From: Pseudomonas duriflava
GTDB taxonomy: Bacteria; Pseudomonadota; Gammaproteobacteria; Pseudomonadales; Pseudomonadaceae
Assembly (NCBI RefSeq): GCF_007830155.1
Contig: NZ_VLKY01000006.1
Coordinates: 124,001-188,000 of the forward strand
Length of the DNA: 64,000 bases
Direction of reading: 5' to 3'
Below, piece by piece: positions 1 through 10,937 of the stretch (within the stretch, counting starts at the first letter, position 1; every line of letters begins with the position of its first letter). The notes beneath the pieces are model-generated. The model was not told where the DNA came from. It worked only from the letters and a program-made list of their open reading frames with translations, and ran no database searches. Both the position numbers and the translations under genes were made by a program.

Positions 1-800
1 TTCAGGTAGTTAGCCGTAGAAGCCAGAGCATCGGCTGTCGAATTCCAAATATCACGTCGGCCGTCTGCGTCAAAATCAACGGCGTGTTCATTGTAGGTGG
101 TAGGAATAAATTGTGTTTGCCCCATGGCGCCTGCCCACGAGCCGATCATACTCTCAGGCGTGATGTCACCCTGTTGCAGAATGCCTAGGGCGGCCAACAG
201 TTGGGTACGGGCAAACTCGGGGCGACGTCCCTCATAGGCCAGGGTAGCCAGTGAGCGAATGACGTTTTTGGTACCCATGTTACTGCCGTAATTGCTTTCG
301 ATTCCCCAAAACGCCACGAGGCGCTCGGGTTCGATGCCATACCTTGCTTCAAGGCGGTTCAGCAGGACGGCATGCTGGGTCAATAAAGCTTGGCCGTTAC
401 GTACTCGAGTAGGTGATACGGCGCTGGCAAGATACTCCCATACAGGGCGCGTAAATTCTGGCTGGCTACGATCTGCCGCGATTACTGCGTCATCCGGCGA
501 GAGGCCATTTAATGCGCGATCCAAGGTGGCAGTATCGATTCCTGCACGCATGGCATCCTGGCGAAAGCGTTCACGCCATTGATCAAAGCTTTCGGGGGGG
601 AGCGCGACAGGCGTAGGCAGCGTGCCCTTATCTTTTTGTACGGGGAAGGTGCTGGATGTAGCGGGCGACGTACTGGTCGTTGCACCAGGAGACTGCGTCT
701 GTGTTTGGGCGCAAGCGGCAATAATACCGGTGATCAAGGTAGCCAGCGTGCCGGCGATGAGACTGCTGTGTTTCAGTCTGCTTTTTTTCCCGTGTTGCAT
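1..800 (-). CDS. MltB-family lytic murein transglycosylase (lipoprotein), 3' end missing
   Basis: Family role: cleaves the MurNAc-GlcNAc bond of peptidoglycan with formation of an anhydro end, in the periplasm, attached to the outer membrane. Seen: ATG at 800 with GGAG about 6 bases upstream; an N-terminal hydrophobic stretch ending in a lipobox-like IIAAC near residue 31; then a proline/threonine-rich linker. The MltB core follows, with WGIESNYG (putative catalytic Glu168) and GAMGQTQFIPTTY. The frame is open to base 1, so about 266 residues are present and the C-terminal part lies outside the window. Convergent or co-oriented partners on the far side cannot be seen. MltB-type (SltB family) assignment is confident; which paralogue it is (MltB, SltB1 or SltB2/3) is not resolved. 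Confidence 0.88.
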   Translation of the reverse strand, partial: MQHGKKSRLKHSSLIAGTLATLITGIIAACAQTQTQSPGATTSTSPATSSTFPVQKDKGTLPTPVALPPESFDQWRERFRQDAMRAGIDTATLDRALNGLSPDDAVIAADRSQPEFTRPVWEYLASAVSPTRVRNGQALLTQHAVLLNRLEARYGIEPERLVAFWGIESNYGSNMGTKNVIRSLATLAYEGRRPEFARTQLLAALGILQQGDITPESMIGSWAGAMGQTQFIPTTYNEHAVDFDADGRRDIWNSTADALASTANYL

Positions 801-883
801 GAATCTCCACCGGGCTCGTCAACAGGCTAGTCACCATAACATGCCTTGGACGGCGCGTCTGCATAACAAAAGGACTCTTCCGC

Positions 884-1042
884 TCAGGCAGCCACAAACA
901 AAAAAGCCTTCTCGTTATCAACTGAGAAGGCTTCGCGGCGGTAGCTGCCTTTGCCTTTTTTAGGCTTCTCCTGGCGGCAGCGGAGATAGGGTTTGCAAAC
1001 TAGCGATTTGGCCTTGTTGGGCCGGCGTAATGATGACCGCAT
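884..1042 (-). CDS. arfA: Alternative ribosome-rescue factor ArfA
   Basis: Fifty-two-codon gene. Family role: ArfA enters the empty mRNA channel of ribosomes stalled on non-stop mRNA and recruits RF2 when trans-translation fails. Seen: ATG at 1042 with GAGGAA five bases upstream. The protein is highly basic and carries the ArfA hallmark RQEKPKKGKGSYRRE (residues 23-37), close to the RQRVEKNKKGKGSY region of the E. coli protein. An intrinsic terminator lies inside the frame (residues 37-48), so most transcripts should end before the stop codon. In E. coli a hairpin within arfA likewise makes a non-stop message that tmRNA destroys unless trans-translation is failing. The gene follows holA by 47 bases and is probably the last gene of the leuS-lptE-holA-arfA operon. 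Confidence 0.87.
   Translation of the reverse strand: MRSSLRRPNKAKSLVCKPYLRCRQEKPKKGKGSYRREAFSVDNEKAFLFVAA
900..933 (-). terminator. Intrinsic terminator inside the arfA reading frame
   Basis: Read on the minus strand, a 10-bp perfect stem (GAGAAGGCTT paired with AAGCCTTCTC, arms 904-913 and 924-933) with a 10-base loop is followed by six consecutive U residues (905-900). It lies 16 to 49 bases before the arfA stop codon. It probably also ends the leuS-lptE-holA operon. Confidence 0.85.
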
Positions 1043-1089
1043 ATTGATTCCTCATGAGTAGAGTACATGACTTGATGATAAGGCCACTG

Positions 1090-2142
1090 TTATAGCCTCT
1101 CTAGCGCGGGAGATGGTAATGGAAAACGCTGTCCTGAGAACACTAAGGTCAGTCGGCTGAGCGTTGCCCATACATCGCCAGGGGCCTGTCCCTTGATTTG
1201 TGCGTCAACATGCTGGGCCTCGAGTAACAGGCGGTTGAGCTTGTTAGTTGTGCTCCGCTGCAACGCCCGGCTCACCAACGGCCTGCGCTTTTCCCAAACC
1301 GGAGGTTTTGCCTGGGCAAAGGCGCGCTCGAGCGGAATGCCCTGTTCATGTTGCTGGGCTAGGCTGGCAAGTAGGCGTAACTCTCGAGCCAGTGCCCAGA
1401 GGATGACAGGCGGCTCAACACCTTCACCGCGTAATCCTTCAAGTATTCGTAGGGCATGGCTGGTTTCGCCGGCGAGGATTGCATCAATCAGGCCGAAAAT
1501 ATCGAAGCGAGCACTGTCTCCAACGCTTGCCTGAACTGTAGCTATGTCGATTTGCCCCTGTTCCGCAAGCAACTTGAGCTTTTCGATTTCTTGGGCAGCG
1601 GCAAGCAGGTTTCCTTCTACGCGGGCAGCTATCAACTCAACAGCCTCTTGCGTAGCGGTAAGGCCAGCCTGGGCTAGTCGTTGCCGAATCCACTGCGGAA
1701 GCTGGTGGACATCAACGGGCCAAACCTGGATGAACTGCACGTCGGAGCCATCGATCAAGGCCTTGGCCCATTTGCTCTTCTGGCTATTGCCGTCAAGCTT
1801 GGGAAGGCTGATCAGCAAAACAGTGTCTTCGGCAGGGCGTGCATTGTAACGCAAGAGTGCTTCAGCGCCCTTGTCCCCTGGTTTTCCGTTGGGGATACGT
1901 AGTTCGATCAGGCGCTTCTGAGCGAACAGGGACAAACTGGCACCCGCTTCGTATAACTGCGCCCAGTCAAAGTTCGCTTCGGCATTAAAGACTTGGCGCT
2001 CCTCAAATCCCTGTGAGCGTGCCGCCGCACGAATGGCATCGCAGGCCTCTTGGCATAGCAATGGATCATCACCGCTGACGACATAAAGAGGGGCAAGCGT
2101 GCCTTGCAAGTGTTTCGACAGTTGATTGGCGTTCAGTTTCAT
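1090..2142 (-). CDS. holA: DNA polymerase III subunit delta (HolA)
   Basis: Delta subunit of the clamp-loader complex: binds and opens the beta sliding clamp so it can be loaded on DNA. At 350 residues it has close to the usual length of gammaproteobacterial HolA (about 345). Seen: the N-terminal start MKLNANQLSKHLQGTLAPLY, the family segments VVSGDDPLLCQEACD and EGNLLAAAQEIEKLKLL, and the C-terminal alpha-helical collar region. The ATG at 2142 lies 36 bases after the lptE stop, in the conserved order leuS-lptE-holA. Being downstream of an essential synthetase and an LPS-assembly gene, it is likely expressed constitutively as part of one transcript. Confidence 0.96.
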   Translation of the reverse strand: MKLNANQLSKHLQGTLAPLYVVSGDDPLLCQEACDAIRAAARSQGFEERQVFNAEANFDWAQLYEAGASLSLFAQKRLIELRIPNGKPGDKGAEALLRYNARPAEDTVLLISLPKLDGNSQKSKWAKALIDGSDVQFIQVWPVDVHQLPQWIRQRLAQAGLTATQEAVELIAARVEGNLLAAAQEIEKLKLLAEQGQIDIATVQASVGDSARFDIFGLIDAILAGETSHALRILEGLRGEGVEPPVILWALARELRLLASLAQQHEQGIPLERAFAQAKPPVWEKRRPLVSRALQRSTTNKLNRLLLEAQHVDAQIKGQAPGDVWATLSRLTLVFSGQRFPLPSPALERL

Positions 2143-2178
2143 CGATATGAAATCGGGGCCTTGCGGCCCCGACTCGGC

Positions 2179-2787
2179 TTAACGGGAAGGGATTTCAATA
2201 GGAGATTGCTGCGGCGGCATGCTTTCACGTGCAGCGCGAGCTGCCTCCTGCTCCGCCTGTGCCCGCGCATCTGCCTCATTCTGCAAGGTTTCCAGGCGCT
2301 GCGGCGTAATGACCTGCAGACGGGAAGCCAATTGCCTAACCAGTTCAGCCCGCATTTCAGTCCGCAGCTGCTGCGACTGTTGCTCAGAACCGATGATGTT
2401 GTTTTCATCGGTTACATAAGAACGCTGGGTGTCCAGTTCTTCTCTGAGCAGTACGGCATCGTTGCGGCCACGGATTTCGTAAGGCAGGCGTGTGGACAGC
2501 TCGATTTCGGCGCTGCGCGCACCGCTGGTATAGCTGGCTGTACGCTGAGTTTGCTGCTCGCCCGCGAGGTAAAGCGTATAGGGCGCACCGGCATTGATCC
2601 GTACGTGGTTGTTTTCCAGCATCGTACGGACTTGTCTGACGGTATCACCGTAACTGTCGCGGGCGCTTAAATTTAACTCGCGCAAGGACAACTGGGTTTC
2701 ACCCGTACCACGCAAATGGAAACCGCACGCGCTTAGCAGAACGGCTATGCCCACTATTGCCAGGCAGGAGAGACTCCGTTTCATCAT
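2179..2787 (-). CDS. lptE: LPS-assembly lipoprotein LptE
   Basis: Outer-membrane lipoprotein that plugs the LptD barrel and helps deliver lipopolysaccharide to the cell surface. Seen: signal peptide MMKRSLSCLAIVGIAVLLSA followed by the acylated cysteine in LSAC, then GFHLRGTG, the typical LptE mature start; about 202 residues. The C-terminus is rich in Ala, Gln and Glu and looks helical or disordered. The open frame extends upstream to 2850, overlapping leuS, but that extension has no signal peptide. The ATGATG at 2787/2784 has GGAG about ten bases upstream and lies 22 bases after the leuS stop, so the internal start was chosen. Confidence 0.93.
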   Translation of the reverse strand: MMKRSLSCLAIVGIAVLLSACGFHLRGTGETQLSLRELNLSARDSYGDTVRQVRTMLENNHVRINAGAPYTLYLAGEQQTQRTASYTSGARSAEIELSTRLPYEIRGRNDAVLLREELDTQRSYVTDENNIIGSEQQSQQLRTEMRAELVRQLASRLQVITPQRLETLQNEADARAQAEQEAARAARESMPPQQSPIEIPSR

Positions 2788-2809
2788 AATCTTCTTACTC
2801 CGTTCAGCC

Positions 2810-5431
<2,622 letters not shown>

Positions 5432-5610
5432 CTACGAGGGCAATTTAGATAAGCCAGTAAGCATACATGAACCCTCTCTAGCCAAGGAACCTTTAGCCGG
5501 AAAGCATTTATGTTTCATAAAAATGAAATTCGTTATCCCGGCTGCTCGCAGTTTCGGTCAGGTGGCACTACGCTTGGATAACGCAGGAAAGGACTTTCCG
5601 GAGGCTATCT

Positions 5611-5979
5611 ATGGGTCGTCATCAACCGCGGCGCTTGGCGAAACTTCCGTTCGAGCGTCTGCAGCAACGTCTAGAGCGTGCTCTAGACGAGGCCGCTACG
5701 GCCGAACTCTTGTATCGAGAGGTGATTGATGAGGTGGAAATCGACGGTTTGCACTTGGCAGATCTCGATATTATCAAAGCGTGGCTGATTCGAAACGATT
5801 ATTGGGTCCAGGGGAATCAAGAGCTTATTTATCCTCGGCCATTGCCATCGGCAGAGGCTCTACAGGCGGTTCGCTGCCTACGCTGTGGATTGCGGGTGAA
5901 TGAAGGAAAAGCGCTTAGGGGGTGCACTCATTGTGCGGCTCATCAATCGTCCTGTCTGACGGACAGCTGTTTCTTCTAG
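5611..5979 (+). CDS. Unknown protein with C-terminal zinc ribbon
   Basis: I do not recognise a named family. 122 residues. Residues 1-40 are basic and helical (MGRHQPRRLAKLPFERLQQR onward). The middle is acidic to neutral and looks like a small helical, winged-helix-like fold (EVEIDGLHLADLDIIKAWL). The C-terminus has paired cysteines, CLRC and CTHC separated by about 14 residues, consistent with a single zinc ribbon. GGAGG lies 7 bases before the ATG at 5611. It is transcribed away from leuS and followed by the YdcF gene after 83 bases. E. coli has a zinc-ribbon gene (ybeL) next to leuS, but no clear sequence resemblance is claimed here. Confidence 0.7.
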   Translation: MGRHQPRRLAKLPFERLQQRLERALDEAATAELLYREVIDEVEIDGLHLADLDIIKAWLIRNDYWVQGNQELIYPRPLPSAEALQAVRCLRCGLRVNEGKALRGCTHCAAHQSSCLTDSCFF

Positions 5980-6062
5980 TGCGATGCATAACGGCTTAGC
6001 ATCAGTATTTTATGTTATCTGCGTTATCCTCCTTTTTTGACTCGTAGGGACAGAGCGCTCGC

Positions 6063-6836
6063 ATGGACGTTTCGATGCTGTTTCGGTATGTCGTCAAACA
6101 ATTGGTAATGCCGCCTGGCGGCTTGCTCCTGCTAATAGTGATCGCCCTCCTGCTGCGTCGCCGCTGGCCTCGACTCTCTCTAAGTTGTCTGGCTCTAGGT
6201 TTGGCTGGTTTCTGGTTAATGAGTTTGCCGGTTGTGGTCGAATGGGGCGCTACTGTTATTGAGCGGGACCCTCCTGTGGCGCAGGCTGATTGGCCCTCAT
6301 TGTCGAGACGGGCAGATGCGATCGTGATTTTGGGGGCGGGCCGAGAGCGGGCAGATCCTGCCTGGGAAGGTGACGTTGCTAGTAGCCTGGCGGCCGAGCG
6401 GGTGCGCTATGCAGCGCGAATAGCCCGGGTGACGCACTTGCCTGTCTTGATTACGGGAGGTACTCCGCTGGTTGATCCGCCGAGCGAAGCCGAGCTAATG
6501 GCTGAGGTAATGGAAGAAGATTACAACGTGCCGGTACGCTGGCTAGAAAAAGAAAGCCGAACGACTTGGGAAAATGCGACGTTAAGTGCACCTATTCTCA
6601 AGCGCGACGGAGTAAAACGTATTGTCCTGGTTACTCAAGCCTTTCACATGGCTCGTGCCAAGAGATGCTTTGAACAGCAGGGATTCGAAGTGATTCCTGC
6701 GCCCATGGGCTTCATGAGTGTGCCCAACGGTCGGCCGCTGGGCGGTTGGTTACCTGAAACCAAGCCGCTCTGGCAGAACGGTCTGTTGATCAATGAGGCT
6801 ATTGGGCTGCTCCTGTATCCACTGGCCTATCGGTGA
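6063..6836 (+). CDS. YdcF/ElyC family (DUF218) envelope protein
   Basis: 257 residues: two N-terminal membrane helices (about residues 15-30 and 38-58) followed by a DUF218 domain. In E. coli the family member ElyC (YcbC) is needed for envelope integrity and peptidoglycan synthesis at low temperature; YdcF binds SAM. Seen: the family signatures ADAIVILGAGRE, VLITGGTP, ESRTTWENA and VTQAFHMARAKRCFE. The domain probably faces the periplasm. The start ATG at 6063 has a modest AGGGACAG upstream. It stands between the zinc-ribbon gene and convergent lnt, and forms a short plus-strand unit. Confidence 0.88.
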   Translation: MDVSMLFRYVVKQLVMPPGGLLLLIVIALLLRRRWPRLSLSCLALGLAGFWLMSLPVVVEWGATVIERDPPVAQADWPSLSRRADAIVILGAGRERADPAWEGDVASSLAAERVRYAARIARVTHLPVLITGGTPLVDPPSEAELMAEVMEEDYNVPVRWLEKESRTTWENATLSAPILKRDGVKRIVLVTQAFHMARAKRCFEQQGFEVIPAPMGFMSVPNGRPLGGWLPETKPLWQNGLLINEAIGLLLYPLAYR

Positions 6837-6886
6837 CTGCCTGACCATGACCGCTCTCCTGCAAACGGTCAGGGCTTAAATTTTCG

Positions 6887-8416
6887 TCAAAAAACTTGGC
6901 GTGAGCGCTCCATCAGGCGACGTATCACGGCCCAAGCTCCCAGCAGGCCACACAGAATGGCCAACGGCCACAACCGCCATTTTAGATACGGTGTCAGACC
7001 TTCCATCGGTACCACCGTGCCATGTAATACAGCTAATTGGTAAGGAGGAATCTGCGTTGTCAGCCGGCCGAAGGGATCAATCAGGGCTGTAATGCCGTTG
7101 TTGGTTCCGCGGATCATCCAGCGGCCGCTTTCCAGGGCGCGCATGCGTGCCATCTGCAGGTGTTGCTGGGGCCCAACGGACTTGCCGAACCACGTGTCAT
7201 TGCTGATTGTCAGAAGCAGGTCGCTACGTGCGGCGGCGGCGGCAACAAACTCAGGATAGACCACTTCATAGCAAATGAACGGGGCGATCTTGTAGCCTTT
7301 GGCAATCAAAAGCGACTGATGGCTGGGGCCCGGTACAAAATCAGACATAGGCAGGTTGAAGAATTCGATTAGTCCGCGCAGTTGCTCTTGTAGCGGAACA
7401 TACTCGCCGAAGGGAACCAGCTTCTGCTTGTAATAGGTACCGCTACCTTCACCGCTGACCACGACGGCGTTGTAGAAACGATCCTGCCCTTGATCGTCGC
7501 GTTCGCGTACAGGAATGCCGGTGATCAAGGCGGCTCCCCGTTGATTCGCAATGCCGGTGACTTCTTTCAGATAACTCTCGGCATATTCCTTGAGAACTGG
7601 AACCGCATTTTCCGGCCAGACGATCAAGTCCGTCCGGCCTTCCCGTACGGTCATTTCGCGATAAAGGGCGAGAGTTTCCTGTACATGCTTGGGATCCCAC
7701 TTGAGTTCCTGTGCAATATTGCCCTGGATGGCACTGACCTTAAGCGGCTGCCCTAGGGGTGTAGTCCAGACCTGACCTTTGAAAATACTAGCGGCTACCC
7801 AAGGCGTTGCCAGGAGAATCAAGCCCGCCACAAGACTGCCTGGGTTACGTACGAAGCCGAGAGCGTTAACGATCAGTGCGGCTGTCAGGGCTAGTGAAAA
7901 TGACAGCAACCACACGCCTCCAACCGGAGCAAGGCCGGATAAGGGGGCGTCCATCTGGCTGTAGCCAGCGAACAGCCAAGGGAAGCCAGTCAGACACCAG
8001 CTGCGAAAGACTTCCAGGCCAAACCAGAGCGCAGCAAAGGCAAGTGCGTCCATGATTGGTGCGTGGTTACGCCGAAGGCAAAGGGCCCATAACCAGGCGG
8101 GCAGGGCAAACAACAGGGCGATTCCGGCACAAAAGCCAAAGGTCAGGCCAGCGGCCAGGGGAACCGAGGCCGCTCCGTAGTCATGAATGCTGACATAGAC
8201 CCAACTGGTACCAGCCAAGAAGACACCCAAGCCATAACACCAGCCGCGCAGCAATGCCCATCCTGCACTCAACTCGCGAAGCGACAAGTAGAAAACAGCA
8301 ATCGATACGAGTTCGAGCGGCCACAGGTTAAAGGGTGCAAAGGCAAGCGGGGTCAGGGCTCCAGCAACTAGAGCGAGCAGGTTGCCCTTCCAGCCGGGCG
8401 TAATCATCCAGCGCAT
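6887..8416 (-). CDS. lnt: Apolipoprotein N-acyltransferase
   Basis: Inner-membrane enzyme that N-acylates the N-terminal S-diacylglyceryl cysteine of lipoproteins, the last step of maturation before Lol sorting. 509 residues, normal. Seen: six or so N-terminal membrane helices (residues 10-205), then a nitrilase-like periplasmic domain with the Glu of WPENAVP, the Lys of QKLVPFGEYVP and the Cys of PFICYEVVYPE forming the catalytic triad, and a final C-terminal helix. AAGGA precedes the ATG at 8416. It follows corC in the same direction; a strong hairpin lies in the 132-base gap, so expression may be partly uncoupled. Confidence 0.97.
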   Translation of the reverse strand: MRWMITPGWKGNLLALVAGALTPLAFAPFNLWPLELVSIAVFYLSLRELSAGWALLRGWCYGLGVFLAGTSWVYVSIHDYGAASVPLAAGLTFGFCAGIALLFALPAWLWALCLRRNHAPIMDALAFAALWFGLEVFRSWCLTGFPWLFAGYSQMDAPLSGLAPVGGVWLLSFSLALTAALIVNALGFVRNPGSLVAGLILLATPWVAASIFKGQVWTTPLGQPLKVSAIQGNIAQELKWDPKHVQETLALYREMTVREGRTDLIVWPENAVPVLKEYAESYLKEVTGIANQRGAALITGIPVRERDDQGQDRFYNAVVVSGEGSGTYYKQKLVPFGEYVPLQEQLRGLIEFFNLPMSDFVPGPSHQSLLIAKGYKIAPFICYEVVYPEFVAAAAARSDLLLTISNDTWFGKSVGPQQHLQMARMRALESGRWMIRGTNNGITALIDPFGRLTTQIPPYQLAVLHGTVVPMEGLTPYLKWRLWPLAILCGLLGAWAVIRRLMERSRQVF

Positions 8417-8514
8417 TGGAAATCCTTGGTAATTCGATGACGCGCAAGCTTATAGGATGCATGTCGCCATTCGCTACGTGAGGGGCGTGTTAAAAGTTGT
8501 AGGGTTGAAGTAGC

Positions 8515-8544
8515 AAGGCGTCTGTTTGGGAAGTCAGACGCCTT
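8515..8544 (-). terminator. Hairpin between corC and lnt
   Basis: Ten-bp perfect inverted repeat AAGGCGTCTG / CAGACGCCTT with a ten-base loop, directly after the corC stop. No U-tract follows on either strand, so it may be a weak terminator, a processing site or a 3'-end stabiliser rather than a full stop. Confidence 0.5.
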
Positions 8545-8548
8545 AATC

Positions 8549-9388
8549 TTAACGCTCGGTGACGGGCGTCATGCGTAGCAGATGGATACGTCGACCATCT
8601 GCGTTAAGTACGCGGAAGCGGAAATCATCGATCACAATCTCCTCGTTACGCCGGGGCAGGTGCCCGAAGGCGCTCATGACGAGTCCTCCTACCGTATCCA
8701 CGTCTTGATCGGGAAATTCGGTTTCGAAGAAGTCATTGATTGCCTGGACCGGCGTCAGTGCTTTTACAATGAAATCGCCGCTGGGCAAGGGCTTGATAAA
8801 GCTTTCTTCTTCAACGTCGTGCTCGTCTTCGATGTCACCGACGATTTGCTCTAGCACGTCCTCAATTGTGACAAGACCGGCCACACCACCGTACTCATCC
8901 ACAACGATAGCCATGTGGTTATGGGTCGTGCGGAACTCTCGAAGCAATACGTTTAACCGTTTGGATTCCGGTACGAAGGTAGCGGGACGCCAGAGGCGTT
9001 TCAGGTCGAAATCCTGATCATGCTTGATAATCAGAGGTAGCAGATCTTTAGCCAGTAGTACGCCAAGGACATCATCTGGCGTTTCACCAATTACAGGATA
9101 ACGCGAGTGAGCTGCCTCAATAACGGCAGGGAGAAATTCTTCCGGTGTTTGGCTGGCCTTAACGCTGATGATCTGGGAGCGCGGCACCATGATGTCACGA
9201 ACTTGCAAGTCCGCTACTGAAATGGCGCCCTCCACAATAGACAGGGCCTCGCTGTCGAGCACCTTGTTTTCATGGGCCTCCCGGAGCAATTCCAGTAGTT
9301 CCTGGCGGCTCTTGGGCTCATGGGCAAAGGCCTGGACAATCCGTTCCAGCCAGGACTTATGCCCGCTACTCGATCGATCTTCGTTCAT
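8549..9388 (-). CDS. corC: CorC/HlyC-family CBS-domain protein
   Basis: 279 residues from the ATG at 9388. Seen: two CBS domains (signatures VRDIMVPRSQI and HNHMAIVVDEYGGVAGLVT) and a C-terminal CorC_HlyC transporter-associated domain (about residues 195-275), with no membrane helices. The family is linked to magnesium and cobalt efflux; in Pseudomonas this cytoplasmic form lies directly before lnt. The frame is also open to an ATG at 9409 that overlaps ybeY by 14 bases. The start at 9388 was preferred because MNEDRSS matches the usual family N-terminus and length; neither start has a strong ribosome-binding site. Confidence 0.92.
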   Translation of the reverse strand: MNEDRSSSGHKSWLERIVQAFAHEPKSRQELLELLREAHENKVLDSEALSIVEGAISVADLQVRDIMVPRSQIISVKASQTPEEFLPAVIEAAHSRYPVIGETPDDVLGVLLAKDLLPLIIKHDQDFDLKRLWRPATFVPESKRLNVLLREFRTTHNHMAIVVDEYGGVAGLVTIEDVLEQIVGDIEDEHDVEEESFIKPLPSGDFIVKALTPVQAINDFFETEFPDQDVDTVGGLVMSAFGHLPRRNEEIVIDDFRFRVLNADGRRIHLLRMTPVTER

Positions 9389-9395
9389 GTCGGTT

Positions 9396-9854
9396 CTATT
9401 CGTCGCCATACGGGTCAGGATGCCCTAATTCTGCTAGCAAGTGCCGTTCCAATGCTTCCATCTCCTCGGCTTCATCATTTTCAATGTGGTCATAGCCGAG
9501 TAGATGGAGACAGCCATGGATCACCATATGCGCCCAATGGGCCTCAAGTGACTTACCTTGTTCGGCGGCCTCACGCGCGATTACCGGTGCACAGATGATC
9601 ACATCGCCCAATAAGGGAATGTCCAGCAATTCGTCCGGTATGTCTGCGGGAAATGTCAGCACGTTGGTGGCATAGTCCCTGTGACGGTAAGTGCTGTTGA
9701 GTTCGCGCCCCTCCGGCTCGTCTACAAGCCGGATAGTGAGCTCCGAATCTGCCGTGCGCTGGCGGAGGGCAGCCTCACACCAGCGGCGTAACTGGGGTTC
9801 CTCAGGCAGGTCGGGCGCTTCACTGGCGACCTGCACATCCAGTTCAATTGTCAT
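9396..9854 (-). CDS. ybeY: Endoribonuclease YbeY (16S rRNA maturation)
   Basis: Zinc-dependent endoribonuclease that helps process the 3' end of 16S rRNA and takes part in 70S ribosome quality control. 152 residues from ATG 9854, which overlaps the 3' end of phoH by 11 bases and begins MTIELDVQ. Seen: the metal-binding motif [11 protein letters not shown] and the family strand [18 protein letters not shown]. The frame stays open upstream to 9947, but that extension lies wholly inside phoH and is unlike the family. Together with phoH (ybeZ) and corC (ybeX) this is the conserved ybeZ-ybeY-ybeX-lnt order of gammaproteobacteria. Confidence 0.96.
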   Translation of the reverse strand: MTIELDVQVASEAPDLPEEPQLRRWCEAALRQRTADSELTIRLVDEPEGRELNSTYRHRDYATNVLTFPADIPDELLDIPLLGDVIICAPVIAREAAEQGKSLEAHWAHMVIHGCLHLLGYDHIENDEAEEMEALERHLLAELGHPDPYGDE

Positions 9855-10848
9855 GCGGCGGTTCCTTGGGCGCACGTTTTTCCGTTTGCTGCTCGAAGCG
9901 GTCGTAGGCTTCGACGATCCGCTGGACCAGAGGATGGCGAACGACATCCTTGGCCTGGAAGTGAGTAAAGCCGATGCCAGGTACGTCCTTCAGGACATTG
10001 ATCACATGAGCGAGGCCAGAGCGGGTACCGCGTGGTAGATCGACCTGTGTAATGTCGCCAGTGATGACTGCCGTGGAGCCAAAGCCAATCCGGGTGAGAA
10101 ACATCTTCATCTGCTCAACCGTGGTGTTTTGGCTTTCATCAAGAATAATAAAGCTGTTATTCAAGGTACGGCCACGCATGTAGGCCAGCGGAGCCACTTC
10201 GATGACTTGACGCTCGATGAGTTTGGCTACGGTTTCGAAGCCGAGCATCTCATACAAAGCGTCATACAGTGGACGTAAATAAGGATCGATTTTTTGCGCC
10301 AGGTCGCCAGGCAGGAAGCCAAGCTTTTCACCCGCTTCGACCGCTGGGCGAACCAGCAAGATGCGACGGATCTGCTCGCGTTCAAGTGCGTCTACGGCGC
10401 AGGCGACGGCTAGATAAGTCTTGCCAGTGCCGGCTGGACCGATACCGAAATTGATATCGTGGTCCAAAATCGAGCGTACATAACGCTGCTGATTGGCACC
10501 GCGAGGACGGATCATTCCCTTGCGCGTACGCAAGGAGACGTTGAGTTCGCTCTCGGGGTTTTCCAAGCCTTCGAGTCCAGATTCCTGAAGGAAAAGATGG
10601 ACAGTGTCAGGCGTAAGGTCTCCCTCGTTTTTGGTTTCACGATACAGACGACGCAAAAGGTTTTCAGCCGCCTGGACACGTTCCGCAGGGCCCACGAGTT
10701 CAAATTGATTGCCGCGGTTGCGGATTTCAATCTCGAGCCGCTTTTCAATCTGTCGCAGGTTTTCGTCGAGCTGGCCGCAAAGACTGGCGAAGCGTTGAGC
10801 ATCGAACGGTTCGAGGGTAAAGCGCCGGGGTTCTTGAGGTGTGTTCAA
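9844..10848 (-). CDS. PhoH-like ATPase (YbeZ)
   Basis: 334 residues. Cytoplasmic P-loop NTPase of the PhoH family, partner of YbeY in rRNA metabolism by genetic and physical evidence in other bacteria. Seen: an N-terminal KH-like region (residues 1-110), Walker A GPAGTGKT, Walker [11 protein letters not shown], and [10 protein letters not shown] typical of PhoH. The start is a TTG at 10848 ([10 protein letters not shown] when read as Met). The next in-frame ATG would be far inside the domain, and related proteins begin in the same way. It lies 89 bases after miaB, on the same strand, and its 3' end overlaps ybeY, which suggests translational coupling. Confidence 0.94.
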   Translation of the reverse strand: MNTPQEPRRFTLEPFDAQRFASLCGQLDENLRQIEKRLEIEIRNRGNQFELVGPAERVQAAENLLRRLYRETKNEGDLTPDTVHLFLQESGLEGLENPESELNVSLRTRKGMIRPRGANQQRYVRSILDHDINFGIGPAGTGKTYLAVACAVDALEREQIRRILLVRPAVEAGEKLGFLPGDLAQKIDPYLRPLYDALYEMLGFETVAKLIERQVIEVAPLAYMRGRTLNNSFIILDESQNTTVEQMKMFLTRIGFGSTAVITGDITQVDLPRGTRSGLAHVINVLKDVPGIGFTHFQAKDVVRHPLVQRIVEAYDRFEQQTEKRAPKEPPHDN

Positions 10849-10937
10849 GGAGTCAGTAATCGCCCTGTGGCCAATGATATTTACTTGAAGAGTAACCGGT
10901 TGTGCGTACTTGGCAAAGTACGCACGTTACTAATTAG

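Noticed and set aside
5533-5582. GTTATCC ... GGATAAC inverted repeat upstream of the zinc-ribbon gene
   Set aside because: Only seven pairs over a 36-base loop; could arise by chance.
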